NCBI GenBank assembly: GCA_964342365.1
Contig: CAYFGW010000289.1
Coordinates: 1-5,451, forward strand
Length of the DNA: 5,451 nt
Source: CAXRDE01 sp964342365
GTDB taxonomy: Bacteria > Cyanobacteriota > Sericytochromatia > UBA7694
Direction: 5' to 3'
Shown: positions 4,167 through 5,451 of the stretch, one piece after another
How the letters are laid out: every line of letters begins with the position of its first letter
Numbering within the stretch: position 1 is the first letter of the stretch
The notes under the pieces: generated by a model
Told to the model about the DNA's origin: nothing
Databases searched by the model: none
The model's input: the letters and a program-made list of their open reading frames with translations, nothing else
Position numbers and translations under genes: made by a program

Positions 4167-5451
4167 ATTTATTGGCGTTCTGGGCATGCTTGTCATGTTC
4201 GGTATTGCGTTTTTGTTTTGCAAGCCGGAGCATCGCAAGCACATCAATTTAAGGGTCGTCATTGGCGGCACCTTACTCCAGCTGATTTTCGCTCTCCTGA
4301 TCCTGAAAACCCCCGTCAAAATTTTATTCACCTATGCCAACACTGCCGTTAATGCCTTACTTGGCTTTACCAATAAAGGATCTGAATTTATTTTTGGCTC
4401 TATGATGGATATTCCCAGCAACGGTTTTATTTTTGCCGTCCAGGTACTGCCCACCATTATTTTCTTTTCGTCGCTGATGACGGTTTTTTACTATCTGGGC
4501 ATTATGCAGCTGATTGTGAACGTGGTAGCCAAAGTCATGGTAAAAACCCTTAAAACCAGTGGTTCAGAAACCCTTTCTGCCGCCGCTAATATTTTTGTAG
4601 GCCAAACCGAAGCTCCCCTGGTGATTAAGCCCTTTGTAGAAAAAATGACCAATTCTGAACTGATGGCCATTATGATCGGAGGCATGGCCACCGTGGCCGG
4701 AGGCGTCATGGCGTCTTATGTGGGACTACTCAAAGACGACATTCCCACCATTGCAGGTCACCTGATGGCAGCCAGCGTAATGTCAGCCCCGGCAGCGCTG
4801 GTTATGGCCAAAATCATGGTGCCCGAAACGGAAGTGTCTGAAACCGCTGGCGAAAGTGTGGAGTTAGCCAACGAAAAACTAGATGCCAACGTCATTGACG
4901 CCGCTGCCCGGGGTGCAGGAGAAGGTCTGACACTGGCCCTGAATGTGGCAGCTATGTTACTGGCATTTATTGCCCTGATTGCGTTAGTCAACGGAATTAT
5001 TGGCGGCATTGGCGGACTGGTAGGCTGGGAAGGTCTGTCCCTGGAAAAAATCTTTGGCTGGGTGTTTTCACCATTGGCCTTTTTGATGGGTGTACCCTGG
5101 GAAGATGCCACCAAAATTGGCGCCCTGCTGGGTGAAAAAACCATGATCAACGAATTTGTAGCCTATTCTCACCTGGCAGAAATGGTTAAAGCCGACTCCG
5201 GTGTGCAGCTGCAAGAAAAGTCTGAAATTATTGCCACCTACGCCCTGTGCGGTTTCTCTAACCTGAGTTCCATTGCTATTCAAATTGGTGGCATTGGGGG
5301 TATTGCTCCCAATCGCCGGGGCGATCTGGCCAAGTTGGGCATTCGCGCAGTCATCGGTGGTTCTCTGGCCTGCTTTATGACCGCCACCATCGCAGGTTTA
5401 CTCTGGACGCCTGACACAGCTCCGGCCCCTACTCCTCCTAAAGGTCCCGCA
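4159..5451 (+). CDS. NupC-type concentrative nucleoside transporter, 3' end outside window
   Basis: Concentrative nucleoside transporters of the CNT family take up nucleosides across the inner membrane, driven by Na+ or H+. The frame is open for 431 codons from ATG 4159 to the edge with no stop. Seen: a first hydrophobic helix (about 5-20), a NupC-type N-terminal helix region (31-52), GQTEAPLVIKPF (148-159), the CNT signature GEKTMINEFVAY (325-336), and CGFSNLSSIAIQIGGIGGIAP (364-384). These hold the substrate-binding residues known from the Vibrio cholerae structure: the GQTE loop, E332, N368 and S371. The core looks complete, and the visible end is a Pro/Ala/Thr tail (417-431), so the stop is probably near. 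The ATG lies within the end of terC (8-base overlap) with SD AAGGA (4146-4150) 8 bases upstream. Na+ versus H+ coupling and nucleoside preference cannot be read from this. Confidence 0.93.
   Translation, partial: MDKFIGVLGMLVMFGIAFLFCKPEHRKHINLRVVIGGTLLQLIFALLILKTPVKILFTYANTAVNALLGFTNKGSEFIFGSMMDIPSNGFIFAVQVLPTIIFFSSLMTVFYYLGIMQLIVNVVAKVMVKTLKTSGSETLSAAANIFVGQTEAPLVIKPFVEKMTNSELMAIMIGGMATVAGGVMASYVGLLKDDIPTIAGHLMAASVMSAPAALVMAKIMVPETEVSETAGESVELANEKLDANVIDAAARGAGEGLTLALNVAAMLLAFIALIALVNGIIGGIGGLVGWEGLSLEKIFGWVFSPLAFLMGVPWEDATKIGALLGEKTMINEFVAYSHLAEMVKADSGVQLQEKSEIIATYALCGFSNLSSIAIQIGGIGGIAPNRRGDLAKLGIRAVIGGSLACFMTATIAGLLWTPDTAPAPTPPKGPA

Noticed and set aside
4686..4698. Perfect 13-base palindrome GGCCAC-C-GTGGCC in the transporter gene
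   Set aside because: It is short, falls on common Gly/Ala/Thr/Val codons and has no supporting context.
4758..5150. Antisense open frame opposite the nucleoside transporter gene
   Set aside because: It lies wholly within a well-supported CNT gene and has low-complexity composition typical of a shadow frame.

Overview
The window is bacterial and all recognisable genes are on the plus strand. It opens with the classic 50S stalk and L1-stalk gene set rplK-rplA-rplJ-rplL (L11, L1, L10, L7/L12). A TatD-family metal-dependent hydrolase follows, then two inner-membrane transport genes: a TerC/Alx-family protein and a NupC-type concentrative nucleoside transporter that runs off the right edge. GC content looks moderate by eye. 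Clean Shine-Dalgarno sequences precede most genes. The L11, L1 and L10 proteins recall cyanobacterial and Firmicutes-like homologues from memory, and one copy of the cyanobacterial HIP1 octamer GCGATCGC lies in rplK. A non-photosynthetic relative of Cyanobacteria (Melainabacteria/Vampirovibrionia type) is one possible host, but this is a low-confidence guess that needs a phylogeny.

Layout. Positions 1-167 hold no gene. They form an AT-rich, hairpin-filled leader that ends in a perfect Shine-Dalgarno (120-126) lying 41 bases from the rplK start, with a GC-rich stem-loop between them. Positions 168-2309 are the four ribosomal genes, with gaps of only 25, 16 and 25 bases. The usual L10 leader between rplA and rplJ is therefore missing. 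The TatD gene most likely begins at a TTG one base after the rplL stop, so it should be translationally coupled to rplL. Its 5' coding part carries a very tight three-way-junction fold (2385-2446). An 83-base gap (3103-3185) leads to terC, whose last 8 bases overlap the nucleoside transporter gene.

How the parts work together. The first four genes supply the factor-binding stalk and the L1 stalk of the large ribosomal subunit. In many bacteria rpoB-rpoC follow rplL. Here TatD takes that place and no RNA polymerase gene is seen. The terC-nupC pair looks like a separate two-gene membrane unit with no obvious functional link to the ribosomal genes.

The most unusual signals are RNA structures: the three-way junction inside tatD just after the ribosomal genes, and the spaced SD-hairpin-ATG arrangement at rplK. 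No CRISPR array, insertion sequence, tRNA or rRNA was seen.
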